From: Actinomadura harenae
Lineage (GTDB): Bacteria; Actinomycetota; Actinomycetes; Streptosporangiales; Streptosporangiaceae
DNA: 64,000 nucleotides
Direction of reading: 5' to 3'
Assembly: GCF_003696215.1 (NCBI RefSeq)
Contig: NZ_RFFG01000031.1
Span: 1-64,000 of the forward strand
The translations under genes were made by a program, and so were the position numbers. The notes beneath the pieces are model-generated. The model was not told the DNA's origin, did no database searches, and saw nothing but the letters and a program-made list of their open reading frames with translations. Positions 16,379 to 24,284 of this stretch are shown here, piece after piece (the first letter of the stretch is position 1; every line of letters begins with the position of its first letter).

Positions 16379-17658
16379 CCGACGAGGCCGGGACCCGCGG
16401 AGCCGGGACCCTGGAGGGGGAGGCGCGCCGCCTCGACGCGGCCGACCCGCTCCCGACGCTGCGCGCCGAGTTCCTGATCCCGCCCGCGCCCGGCGGCCCC
16501 CACGAGGAGGCCGCGTACTTCGCGGGCAACTCGCTCGGCCTCCAGCCGAAGGCGACCGCGGCGCGGCTGGCCGAGGAGCTGACCGACTGGTCCCGCCTCG
16601 GCGTGGAGGGGCACACGCAGGCCCGGCGCCCGTGGGTGTCGTACCACGAGCTGCTGACCGAGCCCGCCGCGCGGCTGGTCGGCGCGCTCCCGCACGAGGT
16701 CGTCGCGATGAACTCGCTGACGGTCAACCTGCACCTGCTGATGGCCAGCTTCTACCGCCCGGCGGGGGAGCGGACGCGGATCGTCATCGAGGACGCGGCG
16801 TTCCCGTCGGACTCCTACGCGGTCGCGAGCCAGGCCGTCCACCACGGGCTCGACCCGGCGGAGACGGTCGTCCGGCTGAGGCCGCGCCCGGGCGAGGACA
16901 CCCTGCGCACCGAGGACGTCGCCGACTACCTGCGCCGCGAGGGCCACCGCGTCGCCCTGCTCATGCTCGGCGGCGTGAACTACCTGACCGGCCAGCTCAT
17001 GGACATGGCGGCGCTCACCCGCGCGGGCCACGAGGCGGGCGCCGTCGTCGGCTGGGACCTGGCGCACGCCGCCGGGAACGTCCCGCTGAGCCTGCACGAC
17101 TGGGACGTCGACTTCGCCGCCTGGTGCACCTACAAGTACCTCAACAGCGGGCCGGGCGCGGTCGCGGGCGCGTTCGTCCACGAACGGCACGTCCGCGACA
17201 CCGCGCTGCCGCGCCTGGACGGCTGGTGGAGCACCCGCGCCGACATCCGCTTCCGCATGGACCCGGACGTCGACCACCCGCCGACCGCCGACGCCTGGGC
17301 CCTGTCCAACCCGCCGATCATGGCCCTCGCGCCGGTGCTGGTCTCCCTGGAGATCTTCGACCGGGTCGGCATGGCCGCGCTGCGCGCCAAGAGCGAGCGC
17401 CTCACGGCCTACCTCGCCGGACGGCTCGCCCCGGTCGGCGGCGTCCAGGTCATCACCCCGGACGATCCCGCGCAGCGCGGCACGCAGCTCTCACTGCGCG
17501 TCGCGGACGCGGGCGCCCTCGTGAAGGCCCTCGCGGACGAGGCGGGCGTCATCGCCGACGCCCGCGAGCCCGACATCGTCCGGCTCGCTCCCGTCCCGCT
17601 CTACTGCACCTTCCACGACTGCCACCGCGCCGCCGAGGCCCTGGCCAGGCTCACCTGA
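16375..17658 (+). CDS. kynU: Kynureninase
   Basis: 427 aa from GTG 16375 (GTGA overlap with the aldolase; GAAGGAAAGAAGAA upstream). It is a fold-type-I PLP enzyme with kynureninase signatures: YFAGNSLGLQPK, SLTVNLHLLMASFYRP, GWDLAHAAGNVP and the PLP-Lys motif CTYKYLNSGPGAVAG. It cleaves kynurenine or 3-hydroxykynurenine to anthranilate or 3-hydroxyanthranilate plus alanine; only the hydroxylated product feeds the dioxygenase here. Last gene of the operon, supplying its first substrate. No kynurenine monooxygenase is in the window. Confidence 0.95.
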   Translation: MTDEAGTRGAGTLEGEARRLDAADPLPTLRAEFLIPPAPGGPHEEAAYFAGNSLGLQPKATAARLAEELTDWSRLGVEGHTQARRPWVSYHELLTEPAARLVGALPHEVVAMNSLTVNLHLLMASFYRPAGERTRIVIEDAAFPSDSYAVASQAVHHGLDPAETVVRLRPRPGEDTLRTEDVADYLRREGHRVALLMLGGVNYLTGQLMDMAALTRAGHEAGAVVGWDLAHAAGNVPLSLHDWDVDFAAWCTYKYLNSGPGAVAGAFVHERHVRDTALPRLDGWWSTRADIRFRMDPDVDHPPTADAWALSNPPIMALAPVLVSLEIFDRVGMAALRAKSERLTAYLAGRLAPVGGVQVITPDDPAQRGTQLSLRVADAGALVKALADEAGVIADAREPDIVRLAPVPLYCTFHDCHRAAEALARLT

Positions 17659-17683
17659 CCCGAGCCCCAGAGCCGAGCCCGGT

Positions 17684-18094
17684 TCAGCCGGTCCGGGACG
17701 CCGCGCCGCACGGCGCCGCGTCCCGGACCGTCCCGGTCGCCTTGAGCGCCACGCTGGTCAGGGCCAGCGCCAGCGCGAGGTCGGAGTCGGTGTCGAGGCG
17801 GACCGCGGCCCACTCGCCGCCCGGCCGCACCCGGACCCGGCCCGACCCGGCGAGCGTCTCGCCCAGCCGGTCCAGCACCGGACGGGTCAGCCGGAACTCG
17901 GCCTCGTCCCCGCCGTGCAGGTGCAGCACCTGCCGTCCGCCGGCCGCCAGCGCGGTGCCGAGCCCGCAGTCGGCGGGGACCACCGTCACATCGGGCCAGG
18001 ACCCCACCTGGGCGAGCAGACGGCCGCCGATACCCCCGGTCGTCGTCGCCGCAGTCGTCGCTGTCGTCGTCGCGCCACTCCCGTCGGCTGCCAC
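17684..18094 (-). CDS. DUF5519/luciferase-domain family protein
   Basis: 136 aa from GTG 18094. A Thr/Ala-rich N-terminus leads to LLAQVGSWPDVTV, and then HLHGGDEAEFRLTRPVLDRLGETLAGSGRVRV and a C-terminal helical segment with DSDLALALALTSVAL. This resembles the small actinobacterial 'luciferase domain'/DUF5519 proteins, whose function is not established; despite the name there is no light-producing system nearby. The 3' end is embedded in a large hairpin. Convergent with kynU. The start is uncertain because no ribosome-binding site is obvious. Confidence 0.6.
   Translation of the reverse strand: MAADGSGATTTATTAATTTGGIGGRLLAQVGSWPDVTVVPADCGLGTALAAGGRQVLHLHGGDEAEFRLTRPVLDRLGETLAGSGRVRVRPGGEWAAVRLDTDSDLALALALTSVALKATGTVRDAAPCGAASRTG
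17690..17729. terminator. Large hairpin inside the 3' end of the DUF5519 gene
   Basis: Two 19-base arms (17690-17708 and 17711-17729, one mismatch) beginning GGTCCGGGACGC fold back on each other between converging genes. There is no U-tract on either side, so termination is inferred from position. It codes for the last residues of the DUF5519 protein. Confidence 0.6.
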
Positions 18095-18225
18095 GCACGC
18101 ATCGTCCCGCCGTGACTACGCCGAGGGGAACCGCCCGAGTCGAAATCGTTACGCCCAGACGTCCGCCAGGTGCCCGGACACGCGGTGGGACCTGCCGAAA
18201 CGTCCCGCGTGGGACGCCCGGGACG

Positions 18226-19689
18226 TCAGGTGCCGACGCGCCTCGGCGGACGCAGGACGCGCCGCGCCGGACGGGCGAGCCGGAGCAGCTCCCCGCCCAC
18301 GTAGACGCCCGCGCCGATCGCCAGCGCCGTCGCGAGCGCCTCGGCGAGCACCACCGCGGCCACCCCGGTCCGCCCGGTCGTGAGCTCCAGCATGCCCCGG
18401 TACATCAGCGTCCCCGGCATCAGCGGCGCGATGCACGGCGTCACGCAGACCAGCGCCGGGACGTGGATGATCCGCGCGTAGGCGGTGCCGAGCAGCCCGA
18501 CGACGGTCGCGGCGACGGCCGTGGCGGGCGCGGCGGGCAGGTCCAGCCCGCGCATCTCGACCAGGACGGCCCAGGCCAGCATCCCGCCGAGGGCGACCGG
18601 CGGCAGCAGCCGTCCCGACACCAGGTGGTAGACGGCGAACGTCACCGCGATCGCGCCCGCGCCGAGCGTCTGCGGCGCGGCGATCAGGGTCGGCGCGGTC
18701 GGGAGGTGCGCCAGCGAGATCGGCACGCCGTTGCGGGCGGCGACGTAGGTGACCGCGCCGATGCCGCTCAGGATCGCGACGATGACGAACAGCACCTCCA
18801 CCAGCCGGGTCGTGCCGGTCACCAGGTCCCCGGCGATGCCGTCCTGCATGGACACCACCAGCGCGCGCCCGGGGATCAGTGCGATGACCACGCCGATGAT
18901 GACCGTCCCGGACCGCACGGGCGCGTCCGTCGCCACCAGCAGGACGGTGACCAGCGTCCCGATCGCGGCGGCCAGCGCCATCTGGAAGAAGTCGGCCATG
19001 CCGCGGCGGCCGAGCCACGCGCCGGTCCGGTCGCCGAGCAGCGTCGCGACGAACGCGGCGAGCGCCGCGTACACGCCGCCGCCGACGAGCACCGCGCCCG
19101 CCGCGCCCAGCACCGACAGCGCGGTCGCCTGCACCCACGGGGGATAGGCCGTCGGGTGCCCGATGATGTCGCTGAGCCGGAACTTGGCCTGCTGGAAGCC
19201 GAGCAGCCCGCCGGCCGCCTCGCGGACCATCTGGTCGACGGCGACGAGCCGCGTGTAGTTCGGCGTCCGCCGCCGCACGCGCCGTTCCGCCGTCACCGGG
19301 GGACGGTCCCCGCGCGGCATGTAGGACATCCCGACGGCGGCGAGCGTCACGTTGTTCTCGGTGTGGGGCAGCCCGTACGCGCGCGCGATCCGGCCCATGG
19401 CCAGGTCGACGGACTCGGCGGTGTCGCCGCCCGCCAGGAGCAGCTCCCCGACCCGCAGCGCCAGGTCGAGCGTGGCGTAGGCGTCCGTCCCGACACCGGG
19501 CTCGCGCGAGCCGCGCAGCGCCGCCTCCATCGCGGCCAGCGGGTTCTCGCCGGTGGTGCCCGTCCCTCCCGTGTCCGCCGGGTCCGTCCAGGCCGGTCCG
19601 TCCGGTCCGTCGCGGTGACGATCATCCGATCCGTTCCCGGCCGCGTCGGCTTCGGCGGGGCCGCCGGCCTCGCCGTGATCCTCGTCCAC
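18226..19689 (-). CDS. thrE: ThrE-type threonine/serine exporter
   Basis: 487 aa, matching the ~490-aa length of Corynebacterium ThrE. The N-terminal domain carries the conserved segment LALRVGELLLAGGDTAESVDLAMGRIARAYGL and then RLVAVDQMVREAAGGLL. About ten hydrophobic helices follow, including PALVCVTPCIAPLMPGTLMYRGMLEL, the ThrE-like C-terminal motif. ThrE exports threonine and serine with the proton gradient. I place the start at GTG 19689 because a TAGCGT -10 box at 19727-19722 would start the mRNA about 25 nt upstream; the open frame continues to 19818 but lies upstream of the promoter. Residues 1-45 are acidic, low complexity. Confidence 0.9.
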   Translation of the reverse strand: MDEDHGEAGGPAEADAAGNGSDDRHRDGPDGPAWTDPADTGGTGTTGENPLAAMEAALRGSREPGVGTDAYATLDLALRVGELLLAGGDTAESVDLAMGRIARAYGLPHTENNVTLAAVGMSYMPRGDRPPVTAERRVRRRTPNYTRLVAVDQMVREAAGGLLGFQQAKFRLSDIIGHPTAYPPWVQATALSVLGAAGAVLVGGGVYAALAAFVATLLGDRTGAWLGRRGMADFFQMALAAAIGTLVTVLLVATDAPVRSGTVIIGVVIALIPGRALVVSMQDGIAGDLVTGTTRLVEVLFVIVAILSGIGAVTYVAARNGVPISLAHLPTAPTLIAAPQTLGAGAIAVTFAVYHLVSGRLLPPVALGGMLAWAVLVEMRGLDLPAAPATAVAATVVGLLGTAYARIIHVPALVCVTPCIAPLMPGTLMYRGMLELTTGRTGVAAVVLAEALATALAIGAGVYVGGELLRLARPARRVLRPPRRVGT

Positions 19690-19721
19690 TGACCCCCCGG
19701 GCTCCGATGCGACCTGCGGCG

Positions 19722-19727
19722 ACGCTA
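19722..19727 (-). promoter_or_regulatory. -10 box of the ThrE-like gene
   Basis: TAGCGT on the minus strand, giving a start site near 19714 and a ~25-nt leader. This is the evidence used to choose the GTG at 19689. Confidence 0.45.
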
Positions 19728-19928
19728 AGGCCCGGGTGCGCGGGGACCGTGGCGGGACGCGGGGAGGCGGCCGACTCTTTGCCCGCGCATGATCGTCGAT
19801 CGGGCCGTCCGGCACCACGCCAGCGGTTCGTGGCGGATTCTCAGGGATTGCCCAGAAGGGAGGCGGGGGTGTAGCTACTGGGATCCGGATCAGTGATCGA
19901 TTACCCCCTTGGACATCGGAGTTCCCCC

Positions 19929-21431
19929 ATGCCCCGTGGACCCCGCCGGGCCGCCGCCGTCGCGGCGACCGCGCTGACCGCAGCCCTGCCCCTGGTGACG
20001 GCCGTGCCCGCGCACGCCGACGACGCGCCCGCGCCGCGCACGGTGAAGATCGCCTCGTTCGACGGCGTCCGCATCACCACCAACTTCTTCCCGGCCAGGG
20101 GGCTGGCCGCCGGGTCCAAGGCCCCGACCGTCCTGCTCGGCCACGGCTGGGGCGGACGCGCCGAGACCGACCCCGCCAAGGGGCAGCTCGCGCTGCTCAC
20201 CGGCGCCGGGTACAACGTCGTGACCTGGAACGCGCGCGGCTTCGGCTCCGACGGCGCGGCCAACGTGGACACCCCGGCCGTCGAGGGCCGCGACGTCATG
20301 AAGATCATCGACTGGACGGCGGCGCAGCCCGAGGTCCAGCTCGACCGCCCCGGCGACCCGCGCCTCGGCATGGCGGGCGGCAGCTACGGCGGCGGCATCC
20401 AGCTCGTCGTCGCCGGGATGGACCGCCGCGTCGACGTGATCACCCCGACCATCGCGTTCCAGAGCGTCGAGCGCAGCCTCTACCGGGACGAGGTCTACCG
20501 CGCGGGCTGGGGCTCCCTGCTCTGCCTCGGCGGCGTCATGAACGGGAACCGGATCGCCGGGAAGGTGCTGGAGGGCTGCGCGTCCGGGACGCTGAACGGC
20601 ACGCTGTCGCCGTCCGTCCAGAAGCGGTTCATGCAGGCGGGCGCGGGCGACCTCGTCGACCGCGTCAAGATCCCCACCCTCGTGATGCAGGGCACCGTCG
20701 ACACGCTGTTCACCCTGCGCGAGGGGCTGTCGTTCTACAAGCCGATCAAGGCGCACGGTGCGCCCGTGAAGATGATTTGGTTCTGCGGCGGGCACGGCAC
20801 CTGCACGACCAAGCCGGGGTCGGCCGACCACCTGAACCAGGCCACCCTCGCCTGGTTCGCCCGCTACCTCAAGAAGGACGCCTCGGTGAAGACCGGCGCG
20901 GGCTTCGAGTACATCGACCAGGACGGCGTGTACCGGACCGCCGCGTCCTACCCGGCCCCGGCCGAGGCGCCCCTGCGCGCGTCCGGCAAGGGCCACCTGA
21001 ACCTCAGCTCGCTGGACACCTCCGGCTCCCAGACGGTCGCGCAGCCCGCCAAGAACGGCCTCACGGTCGCGATCCCGTCGCCGAAGAAGGACGGCCAGGC
21101 CGTCGGCGTCCCGCACCTGAAGCTCACCTACCAGGGCCGCGCCCTGCACCCGAAGACCGCCGTCTACGCCCAGATCGTGGACGTCGACACCGGGCTCGTC
21201 GTCGGCAACCAGGCCACCCCGGTCCCGATCACGCTCGACGGACGCCGCCACACCGTCGACCGCGACCTGGAGGCCGTGTCCTGGAAGGTCGGCCCCGGCC
21301 ACCGGCTGGCGCTCCAGATCACGCCGGGCACGGCCCTGTTCACCCCGCAGAAGGCTCTCGGCTGGCTGGACGCGTCGAACGCCTCCCTGACGGTCCCGAC
21401 CGTCCAGCCGGGCCCCGTCGCGGACTACTGA
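19929..21431 (+). CDS. Secreted alpha/beta hydrolase (peptidase S15/CocE-like)
   Basis: 500 aa with a clear Sec signal peptide: a basic start MPRGPRRAAAV, hydrophobic core to about residue 30 and cleavage after AHA (VPAHA-DDAP). The hydrolase domain has LLGHGWGGRAE, nucleophile Ser in MAGGSYGGGIQLV, Asp in QGTVDTLFTL and His in GGHGT. The C-terminal ~150 residues form a beta-rich domain like the X-Pro dipeptidyl-peptidase C-terminal module (DUF/PF08530 type). It probably acts outside the cell as an esterase or peptidase; the substrate is unknown. Its 3' end overlaps the TetR gene tail-to-tail by 7 bp. Confidence 0.82.
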   Translation: MPRGPRRAAAVAATALTAALPLVTAVPAHADDAPAPRTVKIASFDGVRITTNFFPARGLAAGSKAPTVLLGHGWGGRAETDPAKGQLALLTGAGYNVVTWNARGFGSDGAANVDTPAVEGRDVMKIIDWTAAQPEVQLDRPGDPRLGMAGGSYGGGIQLVVAGMDRRVDVITPTIAFQSVERSLYRDEVYRAGWGSLLCLGGVMNGNRIAGKVLEGCASGTLNGTLSPSVQKRFMQAGAGDLVDRVKIPTLVMQGTVDTLFTLREGLSFYKPIKAHGAPVKMIWFCGGHGTCTTKPGSADHLNQATLAWFARYLKKDASVKTGAGFEYIDQDGVYRTAASYPAPAEAPLRASGKGHLNLSSLDTSGSQTVAQPAKNGLTVAIPSPKKDGQAVGVPHLKLTYQGRALHPKTAVYAQIVDVDTGLVVGNQATPVPITLDGRRHTVDRDLEAVSWKVGPGHRLALQITPGTALFTPQKALGWLDASNASLTVPTVQPGPVADY

Positions 21432-22165
21432 GCCGAGCGCTCCTCCCCGGAGGACTCGTCCCCGGAGGACTCCTCCCCGGGGGGCTCCTGCCCCTCCGGG
21501 GGACGCAGGCGCTCACCGGTGCGGAGGCGGTCAAGGCCGAGCCAGATGAACTCGACCGCCATCGCCTCCGCCCGGTCGCGCGGGGTGCCCGGGTGCTCCA
21601 GCCACCACGACACCATCGACAGCATCGACCCGTACATCAGCGGGACGAGCAGCCGGGCGCGGTGCTCGTTGACCGCGAGCTCGGCGGGGGACAGGGCGGG
21701 ATCGGCGCGGCGCCGGATCAGCAGCAGGTCGGCGAACGAGGAGCCCAGGCGGTCGCGCAGCTCGCGCAGGCCGGGCCCGACCTCCGGCTTGTCCAGGTGC
21801 CGGATGACCAGCGTCCAGGCGTCCGGCTCGTCGGTGGCGTAGTCGAACAGCACCCGCACCATGGCCCGGATCCGGTCGACCGAGTCGTCCTCGGCGCGGA
21901 CGGCGGCGCCGAGCCGTCCGGTCAGCTCCGCGACGACCGACCCGACGACCTCGGCGAACAGCTCCTCCTTGGACGCGAAGTGCTGGTACAGCAGCGCCTT
22001 GGAGACGTCCGCTGCGGCCGCCACGTGCTCCATCTGGGTCGAGTGGTACCCGCGCCGCCCGAACTCCCGCAGCGCCACCCCGAGCAGCTGCTCCCGCCGC
22101 CGCGCCTGCGGCATTCGCCGCCGCGTGCCCGGGCTCGCGCCCATGCCCCCCGTGGTGTTGTTCAT
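21425..22165 (-). CDS. TetR-family repressor
   Basis: 246 aa. The N-terminal helix-turn-helix is typical (RREQLLGVALREFGRRGYHSTQMEHVAAAADVSKALLYQHFASKEELF), with an all-helical ligand domain after it and a C-terminal acidic repeat tail (PPGEESSGDESSGEE). Its ATG overlaps the stop of the acyl-CoA dehydrogenase gene, so it is the second gene of that operon. The 22-bp palindrome in front of the operon is its likely operator, giving autoregulation and control of the divergent short-chain dehydrogenase; the ligand may be an acyl-CoA. Confidence 0.9.
   Translation of the reverse strand: MNNTTGGMGASPGTRRRMPQARRREQLLGVALREFGRRGYHSTQMEHVAAAADVSKALLYQHFASKEELFAEVVGSVVAELTGRLGAAVRAEDDSVDRIRAMVRVLFDYATDEPDAWTLVIRHLDKPEVGPGLRELRDRLGSSFADLLLIRRRADPALSPAELAVNEHRARLLVPLMYGSMLSMVSWWLEHPGTPRDRAEAMAVEFIWLGLDRLRTGERLRPPEGQEPPGEESSGDESSGEERSAQ
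21440..21499 (-). repeat. 15-bp tandem repeat at the 3' end of the TetR gene
   Basis: Units CTCCTCCCCGGAGGA (21440-21454), CTCGTCCCCGGAGGA (21455-21469), a diverged third at 21470-21484 and a weak fourth to 21499. In frame, they encode the Gly-Glu/Asp-Glu-Ser-Ser tail of the repressor. Confidence 0.8.
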
Positions 22166-23385
22166 CGTGCGGTGAACTTACCCAACTCCGCGCGTGCGAC
22201 GGACCGGACGTGCACCTCGTCGGGGCCGTCCGCGAGGCGGAGCGTGCGCAGCCCGGCCCACATCGCGGCGAGCGGGGTGTCGTCGGAGACGCCCGCGCCG
22301 CCGTGGATCTGGATGGCCCGGTCGACGACCTCGAGGGCGACCCGCGGCGCGACGACCTTGATCGCGGCGACCTCCGAGCGGGCCGCCTTCACGCCCTGCT
22401 TGTCGATCAGCCACGCGGTCTTCAGGGTGAGGAGGCGCGCCTGCTCGATCGCCATCCGGGACTCGGCGATCTGCTGCCGGACGACGCCCTGCGCGGCCAG
22501 CGGCTTGCCGAACGCGACCCGGTCGATCGCGCGGCGGCACATCAGCTCCAGTGCCCGCTCGGCGATGCCGAGCGCCCGCATGCAGTGGTGGATGCGGCCG
22601 GGGCCGAGCCGGGCCTGCGCGATCGCGAAACCGCCGCCCTCCTCGCCGACCAGGTTCTCCACCGGGACGCGGACGTCGGTGAACCGGATCTCGCAGTGCC
22701 CTTCCTGGTCGTGGTAGCCGAACACGGGCAGCGACCGGACGATCTCGACGCCGGGCGTGTCCATCGGCACCAGCACCATGGACTGCTGGAGGTAGGGGTG
22801 GCCGTCCGGGTCGGTCTTGCCCATCACGATCATGATCTTGCAGCGCGGGTCGGCCGAGCCGGTGATCCACCACTTGCGGCCGTTGATGACGTAGTGGTCG
22901 CCGTCGCGCTCGATCCGGGTGGAGATGTTGGTGGCGTCCGAGCTGGCCACGTCCGGCTCGGTCATCGCGAACGCGGACCGGATCTCGCCGTTCAGCAGCG
23001 GCTTCAGCCACCGCTCCTTCTGCTCGGGGGTGCCGAACAGGTGCAGCACCTCCATGTTGCCGGTGTCGGGCGCGGCGCAGTTGAGCGCCTCGGGCGCCAG
23101 GTGCGGGGAGCGCCCGGTCACCTCGGCGAGGCCGGCGTAGTCGGTGTTGGTGAGACCGTGCGCCGGGTCGGTGCTGTCGGGGAGGAACAGGTTCCAGAGG
23201 CCGCGCTCGCGCGCTTCGGCCTTCAGCTCCTCGACGACGGGCGGCAGGTCGTGCGGCCGTCCGGCGGCGATCAGCTCCCGGCGCTGCTCGGCGTACACCG
23301 GCTCGGCGGGGTAGACGTGGGCGTCCATGAAGTCCTGCAGGCGGCCGAGGTACTCCTCGGCGCGGGGGCTCAAACCGAAGTCCAT
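22162..23385 (-). CDS. Acyl-CoA dehydrogenase (ACAD10/11-like)
   Basis: 407 aa, full length. It has FAD/acyl-CoA dehydrogenase segments AFAMTEPDVASSDATNISTRI, GRKWWITGSADPRCKI, the helical domain RLGPGRIHHCMRALGIAERALELM and the terminal RAIQIHGGAGVSDDTPLAAMW. This is the plant/animal ACAD10/11 and bacterial FadE-like branch acting on long or branched acyl-CoA. The start ATG at 23385 is 6 nt after a TACTAT -10 box, so the mRNA is probably leaderless. The gene lies in an operon with the TetR repressor (4-bp overlap), under a palindrome that covers the -10 region. Confidence 0.92.
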   Translation of the reverse strand: MDFGLSPRAEEYLGRLQDFMDAHVYPAEPVYAEQRRELIAAGRPHDLPPVVEELKAEARERGLWNLFLPDSTDPAHGLTNTDYAGLAEVTGRSPHLAPEALNCAAPDTGNMEVLHLFGTPEQKERWLKPLLNGEIRSAFAMTEPDVASSDATNISTRIERDGDHYVINGRKWWITGSADPRCKIMIVMGKTDPDGHPYLQQSMVLVPMDTPGVEIVRSLPVFGYHDQEGHCEIRFTDVRVPVENLVGEEGGGFAIAQARLGPGRIHHCMRALGIAERALELMCRRAIDRVAFGKPLAAQGVVRQQIAESRMAIEQARLLTLKTAWLIDKQGVKAARSEVAAIKVVAPRVALEVVDRAIQIHGGAGVSDDTPLAAMWAGLRTLRLADGPDEVHVRSVARAELGKFTAR

Positions 23386-23391
23386 GGAGCT

Positions 23392-23415
23392 ATAGTAACT
23401 GACGGGTCAGTTACT
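23392..23415. promoter_or_regulatory. Perfect 10-2-10 palindrome, TetR operator candidate
   Basis: Arms AGTAACTGAC (23394-23403) and GTCAGTTACT (23406-23415) flank GG. On the minus strand the palindrome overlaps the TACTAT -10 box (23397-23392) of the acyl-CoA dehydrogenase/TetR operon. On the plus strand it ends 16 bp before the short-chain dehydrogenase start. A bound TetR dimer would block both promoters. Confidence 0.85.
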
Positions 23416-23431
23416 TACGAGGTGAGGTGCC

Positions 23432-24229
23432 ATGACGGCGTTCCAGGGACCAGCGGACCCCGGCTCGAGCGGACGCGCGGGAGGGCCGGAGAGCGGGCGC
23501 GCGGGGAAGGTCGCGCTCATCACCGGCGGCGCGAACGGCATCGGCGCGGCGGCCGCCCGGCGGCTGGCCGGCGAGGGCGTCCACGTCGTCCTGGCCGACG
23601 TCGACGAGGACGCCGGACGGCCCCTCGCCGCCGAGCTGGACGGCGCGTTCGTCCGCTGCGACGTCCGCGAGCCCGCCGACAGCGAGCGCGCCGTCCAGAC
23701 CGCCGTGGACACCTTCGGCGGCCTCGACCTGGCGTTCCTGAACGCGGGCGTGATCAGCGGCTTCGGCCTCGGCGACGACTTCGACCCCGCCGCCTACCGC
23801 CGCGCGATGTCCATCAACGTGGACGGCGTCGTCTACGGCGTCCACGCGGCCCTTCCCGCCCTGCGTGCCCGGGGCGGCGGCGACATCGTCGCGACCGCCA
23901 GCATGGCCGGGCTCACCGCCACGCCCTTCGACCCGGTCTACGGCGCGAACAAGGCGGCCGTCATCGGGCTCGTCCGGGCGCTCGGGGCCGCGCACCGGGC
24001 CGAGGGCATCCGGGTGAACGCCCTCTGCCCGTCGTTCGCCGAGACCGACATCATCGCCACGATCAAGGACGAGCTGGAACGCCAGGGGTTCCCGGTCCTG
24101 CCCCTCCCGGACGTGGTGGACGCGTTCATGGCAATCTTGGACGGGGACGGCGCCGGTGAAGCCTGGTACGTGGTGCCCGGCCGCCCGTCCGAGCCGTTCC
24201 GGTTCCGCGGCGTCCCCGGGCCCCGCTGA
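23432..24229 (+). CDS. Short-chain dehydrogenase/reductase
   Basis: 265 aa from ATG 23432 with GAGGTG upstream. Classical SDR motifs: cofactor TGGANGIG (about residues 31-38), NAG in FLNAG, Ser in ATASMAG and the catalytic pair YGANK. Asp in VLADVDEDAG favours NAD(H). Divergent from the acyl-CoA dehydrogenase/TetR operon and probably repressed by the same TetR. Together they look like a small acyl or alcohol oxidation module with the quinone oxidoreductase downstream. Substrate unknown. Confidence 0.9.
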   Translation: MTAFQGPADPGSSGRAGGPESGRAGKVALITGGANGIGAAAARRLAGEGVHVVLADVDEDAGRPLAAELDGAFVRCDVREPADSERAVQTAVDTFGGLDLAFLNAGVISGFGLGDDFDPAAYRRAMSINVDGVVYGVHAALPALRARGGGDIVATASMAGLTATPFDPVYGANKAAVIGLVRALGAAHRAEGIRVNALCPSFAETDIIATIKDELERQGFPVLPLPDVVDAFMAILDGDGAGEAWYVVPGRPSEPFRFRGVPGPR

Positions 24230-24277
24230 GCCCGCCGAGAAGCCGAGCCCCCCGAGAAGCCGAGCCCGCCGAGTAGG
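24227..24277 (+). repeat. Three exact-length 17-bp tandem repeats starting at a stop codon
   Basis: Units at 24227-24243 (beginning with the SDR gene's TGA), 24244-24260 and 24261-24277. They differ at few bases (TGAGCCCGCCGAGAAGC and two variants starting CGAG). The last unit merges into the GTAGGAGA ribosome-binding site of the next gene. Confidence 0.85.
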
Positions 24278-24284
24278 AGAGCAG

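Noticed and set aside
17684..18094. Bioluminescence gene
   Set aside because: The luciferase label of this small family is only historical; no lux genes accompany it.
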